From Actinomadura livida (GTDB lineage: Bacteria; Actinomycetota; Actinomycetes; Streptosporangiales; Streptosporangiaceae): a stretch of DNA of 42,243 nt. Below the pieces are notes generated by a model. It was not told where the DNA came from. It did no database searches and was given only the letters and a program-made list of their open reading frames with translations. The DNA is taken from positions 455,529 through 497,771 of the forward strand of contig NZ_BMRO01000007.1 of assembly GCF_014648675.1 (NCBI RefSeq). The letters run 5' to 3'. Positions within the stretch are counted from its first letter, which is position 1. Each line of letters begins with the position of its first letter. This document shows positions 34,193 through 41,495 of the stretch, piece by piece. The translations under genes were made by a program, and so were the position numbers.

Positions 34193-34221
34193 GGGCCGCC
34201 GCGTCCGTGCCGCGGCGGCCC
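34193..34221. terminator. Bidirectional terminator between phosphoesterase and M48 genes
   Basis: A perfect 11-bp stem (GGGCCGCCGCG with CGCGGCGGCCC) has a 7-nt loop, lying in the 55-base gap between convergent genes. Confidence 0.75.
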
Positions 34222-34236
34222 CGCCCGCGCTGATCG

Positions 34237-35271
34237 CTAGTTGCGGTCCGTCGGCCCGCCGTCGCGCCGGGCGAACCGGTCGAACAGCCCGCCGGCCGCG
34301 CCGGCCGCCGCGTCCGCCATGTCGCGAACCTTGCCCACGAACGGGTCGGCGGTCCGCTCCCACGACTCCCGGTACGACCGGGCCGCCTCCTTGACCCCGT
34401 CGCTGACCGACGCGCCGCCGTCGTCGTCGCGGCGCGGGTAGTCACCGGCGAGGATGCGGTCGTACTCGCCGCTGCGCGCCCACCGGTCGATCTCGGCGAA
34501 CCGGATCACCGCGAACGGGTGCGACTGCCCGAGCAGGTTCAGGAACTTCAGGATGCCGTCGCGGACGTCGCCTGCCTCGTCGTACTCGCGGGCCTGCCGC
34601 AGGAACGCCTCGCTGCTCATCTCGCCCAGCCGGACGCCGCCGGCGAGCTTCATGTGCACCCGCTTCGCCGCGTCCAGGTCCTGGCCGACCAGCAGCCCGG
34701 CGCGGTCCGACGACAGCTCCGCCTTCCGGAACCACTCGCGCAGCCCGATGATGATCGCTGCGATGCCGACGTTGCCGAGCGGCAGCCACGCCAGCCGCGA
34801 CCCCAGCTGCAGCAGGATCTGCATCATCGTCTGGTACACCGCGTGCCCGGACAGGATGTGCCCGACCTCGTGCCCGACGACGAACCGCAGCTCCTCGTCG
34901 TCCAGCAGGTCGATCAGCCCGGTGTTCAGCACGATGAACGGGTTGTCGGAGCCGAGCGCCATCGCGTTCGGCGTCGGGTCCTGCCGGACGTACAGCTCCG
35001 GCACCTCCGGCATGTCCAGGGCGTACGAGGCGTCCCTGACCATGTCGTAGATGTTGCGGAACTGGTCCTCGCCCACGCGCACCGTCCCGCCGAGGAACAT
35101 CAGCCGCAGCGACCGCTCGTTGATCAGGCCCGACATCTTGCGCAGCACGACGTCGAACCCGGAGAGCGAACGCAGCGCCACCAGCGCCGAACGGTCCGCC
35201 GGGTGTTCGTAGGCCCGGGAACTGATCCCCGGGAACCGCGTACGTGCTCGATCCGGTGTGTTCTCCGTCAT
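34237..35271 (-). CDS. M48-family zinc metallopeptidase
   Basis: This 344-residue protein has the zinc site H-E-V-G-H at 134-138 (V-V-G-H-E-V-G-H-I-L-S-G-H) and E-L-S-S-D-R-A-G, which supplies the third ligand downstream. A hydrophobic segment at about 148-175 probably anchors it in the membrane. N-A-M-A-L-G precedes the site, as in HtpX-like peptidases. The C-terminal region is charged and has a Gly/Asp-rich tail. I prefer ATG 35271, because TACCAT lies seven bases upstream and would give a leaderless message; ATG 35280 adds three residues. It is a housekeeping-type membrane protease of unknown substrate, divergent from the CoA ligase gene. Confidence 0.9.
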   Translation of the reverse strand: MTENTPDRARTRFPGISSRAYEHPADRSALVALRSLSGFDVVLRKMSGLINERSLRLMFLGGTVRVGEDQFRNIYDMVRDASYALDMPEVPELYVRQDPTPNAMALGSDNPFIVLNTGLIDLLDDEELRFVVGHEVGHILSGHAVYQTMMQILLQLGSRLAWLPLGNVGIAAIIIGLREWFRKAELSSDRAGLLVGQDLDAAKRVHMKLAGGVRLGEMSSEAFLRQAREYDEAGDVRDGILKFLNLLGQSHPFAVIRFAEIDRWARSGEYDRILAGDYPRRDDDGGASVSDGVKEAARSYRESWERTADPFVGKVRDMADAAAGAAGGLFDRFARRDGGPTDRN

Positions 35272-35278
35272 GTCTGGC

Positions 35279-35284
35279 ATGGTA
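35279..35284 (-). promoter_or_regulatory. M48 gene -10 element (TACCAT), apparently leaderless
   Basis: On the minus strand TACCAT is followed by seven bases and then the ATG at 35271. No Shine-Dalgarno sequence is present. Confidence 0.5.
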
Positions 35285-35364
35285 GTTCCGACGAACCGCC
35301 GAGCCGCAGGGTTCCCCGGCGCCGGGTCCCCGTCCGGCTCCGGCCCCCGTCCGGGAGGAGACCC

Positions 35365-36651
35365 ATGTTCGACCCCAAAGCCGAGGCGATGCCTCCGGAC
35401 GAGCGCGCCGCGCTGCAGCGGCACCGGCTGTGGGGGCTGGTCGACCGGCTGCTCGCCGCGGGCGGGGTGCAGGGGCGGCGGCTCAAGGAGGCGGGGGTCG
35501 CCGGCGGCTCCGACGTGACGCTCGCCGACCTGCGGAACCTCCCGTTCACCATCAAGCAGGACCTCTGGGACAACTACCCGTTCGGGATGCTGGCCGTCCA
35601 CCGCGACCAGGTCGCGGCGGTGCACGGGTCCAGCGGCACGCGGGGACGCCCCACGCTCGTCGCCTACACCAAGGCCGACCTCGACCTGTGGGCGGCCATG
35701 TGCGCGCGCTCCCTGGCGTGTGCGGGCGCGTCGCCCGGCAGCATCGTCCACAACGCCTACGGCTACGGGCTGTTCACGGGCGGGATCGGCATCCACCAGG
35801 GGGCCGTGGCGCTCGGCGCGACCGTGGTGCCGATGTCCGGCGGCATGACCGACCGGCAGGTACGGATGCTCACCGACCTGCAGGCCGACATCCTGACCTG
35901 CACCCCCGCCTACGCGCTCCGGCTCGGCGAGGCGCTCGCCGAGGCCGGCGCCGAGGCGCCCGCGCTGAAGGCCGGGCTGTTCGGGGCGGAGCCCTGGTCG
36001 GAGGAACTGCGCACCGCCATCGAGGACGTCCTGCCGATCAAGGCGATGGACATCTACGGCCTGTCCGAGGTCATCGGCCCGGGCGTGGCGACCGAATGCC
36101 TGGAGCAGAACGGCCTGCACGTCAACGAGGACCACTTCATCGTCGAGGCCGTCGACCCGGAGACGGGCGAGCCGGTCGAGGACGGCACCCCCGGCGAGCT
36201 GGTGTTCACGACGCCGACGAAGCAGGCCCTTCCCCTGCTGCGCTACCGGACGGGCGACATCGCGTCCCTGGACCGCGACGAGTGCAACTGCGGGCGGACC
36301 CTGGTCCGGATGAGCAAGGTGCTGGGCCGTACCGACGACATGATCGTCGTCCGGGGCGTCAACGTGTACCCGAGCGAGGTGGAGCGCGTCCTGCTGGGAT
36401 CCGGGCTGGTCCGGCCGCACTACCAGCTCGTCGTCGACCGTCGCGGGCCGGCGGTTCGCCTTGTCGTCGCCTGCGAGGCGCTGTCGGGCGACCCCCGGGC
36501 CGAGCTCGTCCACGGCCTCCACGAGTCGCTCGGGCTGACCGCCGAGGTGTTCGTCCTGCCCGAGGGCACCGTGCCCAGGGTCGAGGTCGGCAAGGCCGTC
36601 CGCGTCGTCTCCTGGGAGGACGGCGGCCCGCCGCTGCCCGGCCTGGCCTGA
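35365..36651 (+). CDS. Phenylacetate--CoA ligase family protein (PaaK-like)
   Basis: This 428-residue adenylate-forming enzyme has the phosphate loop [11 protein letters not shown] near 90, an aromatic/Gly-rich acceptor region ([11 protein letters not shown]), M-D-I-Y-G-L-S-E and Y-R-T-G-D. The C-terminal lid has [16 protein letters not shown]. The length fits PaaK, which converts phenylacetate, ATP and CoA to phenylacetyl-CoA. No paa oxygenase or ring-cleavage genes lie nearby, so the substrate may be another aryl or acyl acid. The ATG at 35365 has GGGAGGAG upstream; an upstream open frame is an overlap artefact. Confidence 0.92.
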   Translation: MFDPKAEAMPPDERAALQRHRLWGLVDRLLAAGGVQGRRLKEAGVAGGSDVTLADLRNLPFTIKQDLWDNYPFGMLAVHRDQVAAVHGSSGTRGRPTLVAYTKADLDLWAAMCARSLACAGASPGSIVHNAYGYGLFTGGIGIHQGAVALGATVVPMSGGMTDRQVRMLTDLQADILTCTPAYALRLGEALAEAGAEAPALKAGLFGAEPWSEELRTAIEDVLPIKAMDIYGLSEVIGPGVATECLEQNGLHVNEDHFIVEAVDPETGEPVEDGTPGELVFTTPTKQALPLLRYRTGDIASLDRDECNCGRTLVRMSKVLGRTDDMIVVRGVNVYPSEVERVLLGSGLVRPHYQLVVDRRGPAVRLVVACEALSGDPRAELVHGLHESLGLTAEVFVLPEGTVPRVEVGKAVRVVSWEDGGPPLPGLA

Positions 36652-36664
36652 CCCCCGCCCGTCG

Positions 36665-36693
36665 TTCCGGGCTCGCGACCCGCTGGCTATTCT
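36665..36693 (+). promoter_or_regulatory. nadD promoter, apparently leaderless
   Basis: TATTCT (36688-36693) ends seven bases before the nadD ATG. TTCCGG (36665-36670) lies 17 bases further upstream as a weak -35. No Shine-Dalgarno is visible. Confidence 0.55.
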
Positions 36694-36700
36694 CGTCGTC

Positions 36701-37306
36701 ATGACGCAAAAGCGGCGGCTGGGGATCATGGGCGGCACGTTCGACCCGATCCACCACGGGCACCTCGTGGCCGCGAGCGAGGTGGCGCACTTCTACTCGC
36801 TCGACGAGGTCGTCTTCGTGCCCACCGGCCTGTCCTCGCACAAGCAGGACCACGGGATCACCCCCGCCGAGGACCGCTACCTCATGGCCGTGATCGCCAC
36901 CGCGTCCAATCCCCGCTTCTCCGTCAGCCGCGTCGACATCGACCGCCCCGGCCCCACCTACACCGTCGACACGCTCCGCGACATGCGCGGCATCCACGGC
37001 CCCGACGCCGACATGTTCTTCATCACCGGCGCCGACGCGCTGGAGAAGATGCTGACCTGGCACGACACCGACGAACTGTTCGAGCTGGCGCACTTCGTCG
37101 GCGTCACTCGCCCCGGCCACCGGCTGGCCGATCCCGGTCTCCCCAACGGGCGGGTCTCCCTGATGGAGGTCCCCGCGCTGGCCATCTCGTCCACGGAATG
37201 CCGCGACCGCGTCCACTCGGGCGAACCCATCTGGTACCTGGTCCCGGACGGAATCGTCCAATACATCAACAAACGCGACCTCTACCGCGACGCCGCAGCG
37301 GAATGA
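36701..37306 (+). CDS. nadD: Nicotinate-nucleotide adenylyltransferase
   Basis: This 201-residue nucleotidyltransferase joins nicotinate mononucleotide to AMP in NAD synthesis. The signature [11 protein letters not shown] is at 11-21, and I-S-S-T-E-C-R near the C-terminus forms the second ATP-binding motif. The F-I-T-G-A-D-A strand is also typical. The length matches the family. The ATG at 36701 has no Shine-Dalgarno, but a -10 lies just ahead. The order nadD-rsfS-histidine phosphatase is the same as in mycobacteria. Confidence 0.97.
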   Translation: MTQKRRLGIMGGTFDPIHHGHLVAASEVAHFYSLDEVVFVPTGLSSHKQDHGITPAEDRYLMAVIATASNPRFSVSRVDIDRPGPTYTVDTLRDMRGIHGPDADMFFITGADALEKMLTWHDTDELFELAHFVGVTRPGHRLADPGLPNGRVSLMEVPALAISSTECRDRVHSGEPIWYLVPDGIVQYINKRDLYRDAAAE

Positions 37307-37452
37307 ACACCCGTCCCACCCGCCGCATACCCTGGTAGGCGCAAGGACCGCAGTGGCATAGCGGTCGTACAGCGACAAAGAGGTCCGACGACCGGCACCC
37401 GTGAGAAGGTGGTGGTGGAGACGACCCCTACAGGGAGGATCGCGAGCGCATC

Positions 37453-37857
37453 GTGACCGCATCCGAGAGGGCGGCGCAGCTCGTCCGGATCGCCGCCGAG
37501 GCGGCGGGCGACAAGCTGGCCGACGACATTCTTGCCTACGACGTGAGCGAGCAGCTCGTCATCACCGACGCGTTCCTGCTCTGCTCGGCCCCCAGCGACC
37601 GCCAGGTCCGCGCCATCGTCGACGAAGTCGAGAAACGCCTCCGCGAGGAAGCCGACGCCAGGCCCGTCCGCCGCGAAGGCGAGCGCGAAGGCCGCTGGAT
37701 CCTGCTGGACTACGCGGACATCATCGTCCACATCCAGCACGAAGAGGACCGCATGTTCTACGCCCTCGAACGGCTCTGGAAAGACTGCCCCGTCCTCGAA
37801 CTGCCCGAGAGCGTCACCGCCCCGCAGTCCCGCGCCGTCGGGAGCCCGAGTGACTGA
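37453..37857 (+). CDS. rsfS: Ribosome silencing factor RsfS
   Basis: This 134-residue protein binds L14 and blocks joining of the ribosomal subunits under nutrient limitation. The core A-D-D-I-L-A-Y-D-V-S-E-Q-L-V-I-T-D-A-F-L-L-C-S-A and W-I-L-L-D-Y-A-D-I-I-V-H-I-Q match the family. GTG 37453 is the first start after an in-frame stop at 37402. AGGGAGG lies about 14 bases upstream, which is long. TACCCT at 37328 may be the promoter in the 146-base gap after nadD. The stop overlaps the next gene by eight bases. Confidence 0.95.
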   Translation: MTASERAAQLVRIAAEAAGDKLADDILAYDVSEQLVITDAFLLCSAPSDRQVRAIVDEVEKRLREEADARPVRREGEREGRWILLDYADIIVHIQHEEDRMFYALERLWKDCPVLELPESVTAPQSRAVGSPSD

Positions 37858-38512
37858 CGCCCGGCCGGCCCGCGAGCCCGGCAAACGACGTCTCGTCCTC
37901 TGGCGGCACGGCCAGACCTCCTGGAACGTCGAACGCCGCTTCCAAGGCAAGACCGACATCCCGCTCGACGAGACCGGCGTCCAGCAGGCCGAGCGCGCCG
38001 CCCGGCTCCTGGCCGGGCTCCGCCCCACCGCCCTGCTGTCGTCGCCGCTCCGCCGGGCCGCCGCCACCGCCCAGGCCCTCGCCGACATCACCGGGCTTCC
38101 CATCCGGTACGACGACGACCTCATCGAGCGGGACGGCGGCGCCTGGGAGGGCCTCACCTCCCACGAGATCCGCGAACGCTACCCGGCCGAGCACGCCGCC
38201 TGGCAGCCCCCCGGCGGCGAGACCAGCGCCCAGGTGGCCAAGCGCGTCGGCGCCGCCCTCGAACGCGCCCTCGACGACCTGCCGCCCACCGGCCAGCTCG
38301 TCGTCGCCTCGCACGGCGCGGCCCTGCGGCTCGGCATGTCCCACCTCCTCGGCCTGCCGGAGGAGACCTGGGAACGCCTCGGCGGCCTGTCGAACTGCTG
38401 CTGGTCCGTCGTCACCGAGATGCGCGACGGAGGCTGGCGCCTGACGGAGCACAACGCCGGCACCCTGCCCGAGCCCGTCCTCAGCGACGACCGCCCCGAC
38501 ACCGGAACCTGA
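37850..38512 (+). CDS. Histidine phosphatase family protein (GpgP-like position)
   Basis: This 220-residue phosphoglycerate-mutase-fold enzyme has the catalytic R-H-G motif at 19-21 (L-W-R-H-G-Q-T-S-W-N). A central Glu lies in R-D-G-G-A-W-E-G-L, and the second histidine is in V-A-S-H-G-A. The GTG at 37850 overlaps rsfS by eight bases and has GGGAG five bases before it. In Mycobacterium the gene in the same place behind nadD-rsfS encodes glucosyl-3-phosphoglycerate phosphatase (GpgP). That role is suggested here by synteny only; this superfamily is catalytically diverse. Confidence 0.92.
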   Translation: MTDARPAREPGKRRLVLWRHGQTSWNVERRFQGKTDIPLDETGVQQAERAARLLAGLRPTALLSSPLRRAAATAQALADITGLPIRYDDDLIERDGGAWEGLTSHEIRERYPAEHAAWQPPGGETSAQVAKRVGAALERALDDLPPTGQLVVASHGAALRLGMSHLLGLPEETWERLGGLSNCCWSVVTEMRDGGWRLTEHNAGTLPEPVLSDDRPDTGT

Positions 38513-38549
38513 CACGCCCGAAACGATTCGAGACCTGGCTCCGCCGTCC

Positions 38550-38557
38550 TATACACT
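38550..38557 (+). promoter_or_regulatory. Likely -10 of the first tRNA-Ala gene
   Basis: TATACA and TACACT overlap here, about 37-44 bases before the tRNA 5' end. The -35 is not clear. Confidence 0.4.
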
Positions 38558-38593
38558 GGCCAGGCGCTGCGGGATGAACGTCCACGCAGCGGC

Positions 38594-38666
38594 GGGGCTA
38601 TGGCGCAGTTGGTAGCGCGCCTCCATGGCATGGAGGAGGTCTGGGGTTCGAATCCCCATAGCTCCA
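38594..38666 (+). tRNA. tRNA-Ala (anticodon GGC), copy 1
   Basis: A 73-nt cloverleaf is seen. The acceptor GGGGCTA pairs with TAGCTCC (one G-T pair), the D arm is GCGC-AGTTGGTA-GCGC, and the anticodon stem is CCTCC/GGAGG with loop ATGGCAT (anticodon GGC at 34-36). The T arm is TGGGG-TTCGAAT-CCCCA, with discriminator A. CCA is not encoded. It is identical to the copy at 39452-39524. Confidence 0.97.
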
Positions 38667-38677
38667 CGAACGAGTTG

Positions 38678-38715
38678 GGAGTGGTGTGCCCGCGGAGAGC
38701 GTGGGCCGCCACTCC
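38678..38715 (+). terminator. Terminator-like hairpin after tRNA-Ala copy 1
   Basis: GGAGTGG pairs with CCACTCC, with an inner GCCC/GGGC pairing; TTCGTCATTT follows. Confidence 0.6.
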
Positions 38716-38728
38716 TTCGTCATTTCGT

Positions 38729-38754
38729 CCAGGGGGCGACCCCCTGGAACCCCC
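38729..38754 (-). repeat. Dispersed palindromic repeat, copy 2
   Basis: This is the reverse complement of the element at 27571-27597, minus one C. Another short G/C hairpin (GGGGC-TCC-GCCCC) follows at about 38762-38774. The remaining sequence up to 38900 shows nothing I can name. Confidence 0.65.
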
Positions 38755-38903
38755 GGTGTAGGGGCTCCGCCCCCACGCCCCCCGGTGGTTGGGGTCTCTG
38801 AGGCCGTTGCAGGTCGCCGGGCTGCTGGACGTCCATGCACGGGGCTCTGCTAAAGGTTCGCCATGGTGGCGGCTACCTTTCGGTCCTGCGGCGCTTCACC
38901 TTG

Positions 38904-38945
38904 TCGATCATGAGGGAACAGCCTCGGGTGGCGATGCATGATCGA
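38904..38945. promoter_or_regulatory. 9-bp inverted repeat before the secreted protein gene
   Basis: TCGATCATG (38904-38912) and CATGATCGA (38937-38945) are perfect complements separated by 24 bases. The centre-to-centre distance of 33 bases is about three helical turns. The element ends four bases before the GAGG ribosome binding site, so it could be an operator or an mRNA hairpin. Confidence 0.45.
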
Positions 38946-38959
38946 AATGAGGCTGACCC

Positions 38960-39367
38960 ATGAAGAGCCGTATGGCCGTAAGGCTGCTTCCCGTCGCGCT
39001 GGCCGCGGCGACCGTCACCGCCATCGGCGCGCCCGCGTCCGCGGAGGAGGCACCGCCGCCCCAGGCCGAGGCAACCTACAGCGAGCAGGACTGCACCCAG
39101 GCGGTCCAGATCCTGTCCTACTTCAAGCTGCTGCCTAACCAGCCCGACCTCGGCCGGGTGCTCTGCTCGATCAGCGTCGCTAGCGCGCCGGAGGGCGCGA
39201 CGCAGCAAGACGCGCACGCCGACGAGCCGAACGGCGCCCACCTCACCGAGCCCGGCCAGCCCGCCCAGCAGAACGCCCTCCTCGGCCTTCCTGCCGAGCT
39301 GATCCAGGACCTCACCACGTACGTCTCGACGGTCAACCTGCAGTCCGACACCCCGGGGCAGCACTGA
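38960..39367 (+). CDS. Small secreted protein of unknown function
   Basis: This 135-residue protein has a clear Sec signal peptide (M-K-S-R-M-A-V-R, a hydrophobic Ala/Leu/Val stretch, and A-S-A at 26-28 as the cleavage site). The mature part, of about 107 residues, is acidic and Gln/Pro-rich. It has two cysteines (Cys45, Cys69) that may form a disulfide, and a conserved-looking Y-F-K-L-L-P-N-Q-P-D-L-G-R-V-L-C segment between and around them. I do not recognise the family. GAGG at 38949-38952 supports the ATG. The gene lies alone between two tRNA-Ala repeats and ends at its own terminator. Confidence 0.8.
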   Translation: MKSRMAVRLLPVALAAATVTAIGAPASAEEAPPPQAEATYSEQDCTQAVQILSYFKLLPNQPDLGRVLCSISVASAPEGATQQDAHADEPNGAHLTEPGQPAQQNALLGLPAELIQDLTTYVSTVNLQSDTPGQH

Positions 39368-39376
39368 GACGCCGCA

Positions 39377-39407
39377 CGGGCCGCGGCGGGGCTTCCGCCG
39401 CGGCCCG
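39377..39407 (+). terminator. Terminator after the secreted protein gene
   Basis: A perfect 13-bp stem (CGGGCCGCGGCGG with CCGCCGCGGCCCG) has a 5-nt loop, nine bases after the stop codon. Confidence 0.82.
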
Positions 39408-39432
39408 CGTCCCGAGCGGTCCCAAAGTGCAC

Positions 39433-39438
39433 TAAGCT
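39433..39438 (+). promoter_or_regulatory. Likely -10 (TAAGCT) of the second tRNA-Ala gene
   Basis: TAAGCT lies 13 bases before the tRNA 5' end. It differs from the promoter region of copy 1, so the duplication did not carry the promoter. Confidence 0.45.
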
Positions 39439-39451
39439 TTTCCTCGATCGC

Positions 39452-39524
39452 GGGGCTATGGCGCAGTTGGTAGCGCGCCTCCATGGCATGGAGGAGGTCT
39501 GGGGTTCGAATCCCCATAGCTCCA
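39452..39524 (+). tRNA. tRNA-Ala (anticodon GGC), copy 2
   Basis: It is base-for-base identical to copy 1 (anticodon GGC, reading GCC/GCU codons). GCC is very common in this GC-rich genome, so extra dosage could be useful. Confidence 0.97.
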
Positions 39525-39535
39525 CGAACGAGTTG

Positions 39536-39573
39536 GGAGTGGTGTGCCCGCGGAGAGCGCGGGCCGCCACTCC
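39536..39573 (+). terminator. Terminator-like hairpin after tRNA-Ala copy 2
   Basis: It has the same GGAGTGG/CCACTCC stem as copy 1. It lies 34 bases before the 3' end of the convergent baeRF2-type gene. Confidence 0.6.
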
Positions 39574-39606
39574 TTCGTCATTTCGTAGCGACCTCGGGTT
39601 CTTGCG

Positions 39607-40710
39607 TCAGGCGGTGAAGCGCAGCACGGCGCCTACGTGGACGTTCTGCGCCGGGCCGCCGTTCGACGGTAGGACCACCAGTTCGCCGTCGGTGGCGGCT
39701 GTAGCTCTGACCAGCGCGGCGTCAGCCTTCACCTCTCGGGGGTCGCTCACGCCGAATTCGTCACGGAGTTCTTCGGCGGTGGTGGCGATATGCGCCGGAT
39801 GGGGGCCGACCCAGAGGCGGGCGCTCGAATCCAGGTCGTCGTCCAGGAGGAGCGTCTCGACGCGGCCTTCGCGGACGGCCTTGGCGGTGGCGGGCAAGCC
39901 CTCCACGGCGCGCTCGCCGTTGGCGAGTTCGCGGTCGAAGCGCTCGGCGACGGTCATGATCCGCTCAGTCGTCTTCAGTTCCAGAACGCGCCGCAACTCC
40001 GTCTCCAGGTCGGGGTCGTCGACCGTGGTGTTCTTGTCGGTCTCGACAGTGTGCGCCAGGACGTGCTCGGAGACCTCGTCCAGGACGGCCGTACGGGCGC
40101 GGGTGTCGCCCGCGATGACGATGGCCTGTGCCCCGCACATGTCGGCGATGCGGTCGATCTCGCGCGCCACCTTCTTCGCGTTGAGCTTCCAGACGTTCTC
40201 CGACGAGCGCTGGAACCGGGACTGGTTCCAATCGCCCGCCTTCGTCTTGCGGATCGGGTAGTCCTCGTCCCCCTGCACGTTGATGTGGTGACGCCGTCCG
40301 TCCGCGGTGACGCAGTCGATCGCGCCCCCGCGGCGGTCGACGACTGCGAGCAGATGCGGGAACCTCTCGCCGCGCTGGGCGAGGTAGGGCAGTACGTCGG
40401 GAAGCGGCGCGAGGGTCGCCTGGGTGGTCGGGGGCGGGTCGTCCAGTCGCTCCAGGTGCACCACCTTGCCGTCCGCCGCGAAGAGCACCAGCCCTTCGGA
40501 GCGGCGGCGGGTGATCTCCCCGTCGATGGTCTGCTCGATCGCGCGGAGCGTGTCCTCCGGAGTTCCCTGCTCCTCCAGGTCCGCGCGCAGCGCCCGCCAC
40601 CGCAGCTCGACGGCCTTGGACGCGTCCTCGGTGGTCCGGGAGAGGTCCGCGTACACCGACGCATAGGGGCCCGGACGTTGGTACAGCGTTTTGAGGAATG
40701 ACAGATCCAT
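39607..40710 (-). CDS. baeRF2-type (Vms1/Ankzf1-like) protein, homologue of mycobacterial Rv2629
   Basis: This 367-residue protein resembles archaeal/eukaryotic release factor eRF1-related bacterial proteins (baeRF). Recognisable stretches, compared from memory with Rv2629, are P-Y-A-S-V-Y-A-D-L-S-R-T, the D-D-P-P-P-T-T block, A-V-V-D-R-R-G-G, and Y-P-I-R-K-T-K-A-G-D-W-N followed by F-Q-R-S-S-E-N. A peptidyl-tRNA or stalled-ribosome rescue role is proposed for such proteins but not proven here. The ATG at 40710 has no Shine-Dalgarno. The message probably starts in the 56-base gap, which carries a GCCCC-N4-GGGGC repeat. It lies behind the DUF1360 gene on the same strand. Confidence 0.85.
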   Translation of the reverse strand: MDLSFLKTLYQRPGPYASVYADLSRTTEDASKAVELRWRALRADLEEQGTPEDTLRAIEQTIDGEITRRRSEGLVLFAADGKVVHLERLDDPPPTTQATLAPLPDVLPYLAQRGERFPHLLAVVDRRGGAIDCVTADGRRHHINVQGDEDYPIRKTKAGDWNQSRFQRSSENVWKLNAKKVAREIDRIADMCGAQAIVIAGDTRARTAVLDEVSEHVLAHTVETDKNTTVDDPDLETELRRVLELKTTERIMTVAERFDRELANGERAVEGLPATAKAVREGRVETLLLDDDLDSSARLWVGPHPAHIATTAEELRDEFGVSDPREVKADAALVRATAATDGELVVLPSNGGPAQNVHVGAVLRFTA

Positions 40711-40725
40711 GGAGGGGCCGTACCC

Positions 40726-40739
40726 GCCCCATTTGGGGC
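40726..40739. promoter_or_regulatory. Inverted repeat GCCCC-ATTT-GGGGC before the baeRF2-type gene
   Basis: Perfect 5-bp arms with an all-A/T centre lie 15 bases ahead of the start codon. TACGTT lies just upstream on the minus strand as a possible -10. This may be an operator or an mRNA hairpin. Confidence 0.35.
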
Positions 40740-40766
40740 AAACGTAAATAATGTGACCGCTGAGGC

Positions 40767-41276
40767 TCAGCCCTCGGCGGCCTGCTGGAGCCGCGCGTAC
40801 GCGAGCTGCAACCAGTCCGACCCCGCGACCGCCGTCATCGTGGCGCCCGCCAGCCGCGTCGCCTGCGGTGCGAACACGAGCCCGGCACTGTAGGCCGTCG
40901 CGACCCATTGGGCGATGCAGAACGGGCAGGTGACCAGCTCACCGACGGCGTGCCGCACGCCCTTCCCGCGCACCTCCTCCGCCACTTCGGCCGGCCCGGC
41001 CGTCCCGGAGTAGCGGGTGAACGGGGCGCGCAGCGGACTCGTCACCGGGTCCTTGGCGATGACCCGGGACACCTTGTGCGTCGTGATCGTCATCAAGGCC
41101 AGGTCGGAAAGCCCTATGGAGGGGGCCCGGTCGCGCATCCGCCGCCCCAGGAGCACCATCGTCCCCGTGGTCAGCCCGTAGACGGCGAGGGTGGCGAGGT
41201 ACGAGCCGAGCGGACGGTCCGCTCCGCCGGTGTACTGCTCCTTCTCCCTGCGTGCGGTGTCGACGACCGCGTTCAT
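40767..41276 (-). CDS. DUF1360 family membrane-associated protein
   Basis: This 169-residue protein has a first membrane segment at about 28-45 (L-A-T-L-A-V-Y-G-L-T-T-G) and weaker hydrophobic segments near 55-70 and 118-150. The family signature T-T-H-K-V-S-R-V-I-A-K-D-P-V-T-S-P-L-R is present, as is a C-P-F-C pair before I-A-Q-W. Function is unknown; Bacillus members are linked to the spore coat or membrane, but that does not transfer. The ATG at 41276 has AAGGGA upstream. It is followed by the baeRF2-type gene after 56 bases. Confidence 0.85.
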   Translation of the reverse strand: MNAVVDTARREKEQYTGGADRPLGSYLATLAVYGLTTGTMVLLGRRMRDRAPSIGLSDLALMTITTHKVSRVIAKDPVTSPLRAPFTRYSGTAGPAEVAEEVRGKGVRHAVGELVTCPFCIAQWVATAYSAGLVFAPQATRLAGATMTAVAGSDWLQLAYARLQQAAEG

Positions 41277-41447
41277 GACTTTCCCTTCCCCGGCGGGACT
41301 CCGGCGGATCGCACCGCCGGCGCACGCGACGGCGGTGTTGCAAATGGGACGTGGGCGATGAGGGCTGGAGTCAGGTCAGGTCGGCATCCACGTCCCGAAG
41401 GCATGCGGCTCTTCACGGCTTGAGGAGCGGAACGGGCAGCCGTTTCA

Positions 41448-41465
41448 GGCCGGCCGTTGCCGGCC
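41448..41465 (-). terminator. Hairpin after the Rho-N/SAP-like gene
   Basis: GGCCGGC-CGTT-GCCGGCC is a 7-bp stem with a tetraloop, 31 bases beyond the stop of the minus-strand gene ending at 41496. The 219-base gap to the DUF1360 gene holds no other gene that I can see. Confidence 0.5.
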
Positions 41466-41495
41466 GTGCGTCCCGGCCGCCGAGGCGAGGGCCGC

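Larger units (their letters stand above)
38592..38728 (+). repeat. 137-bp direct repeat (tRNA-Ala plus 3' flank), copy 1
   Basis: It is identical to 39450-39586 except for T/C at 38702 versus 39560. It includes the whole tRNA and its terminator-like hairpin. The repeat ends exactly where the dispersed palindrome at 38729 begins. Confidence 0.95.
39450..39586 (+). repeat. 137-bp direct repeat, copy 2
   Basis: This is the partner of 38592-38728, offset by 858 bases with one mismatch. Confidence 0.95.

Noticed and set aside
38873..39570. Minus-strand open frames running through the second tRNA (M-G-I-R-T-P-D-L-L-H type)
   Set aside because: Such peptides are common false proteins made by reading tRNA genes in reverse. 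The tRNA and the plus-strand secreted gene account for the sequence.
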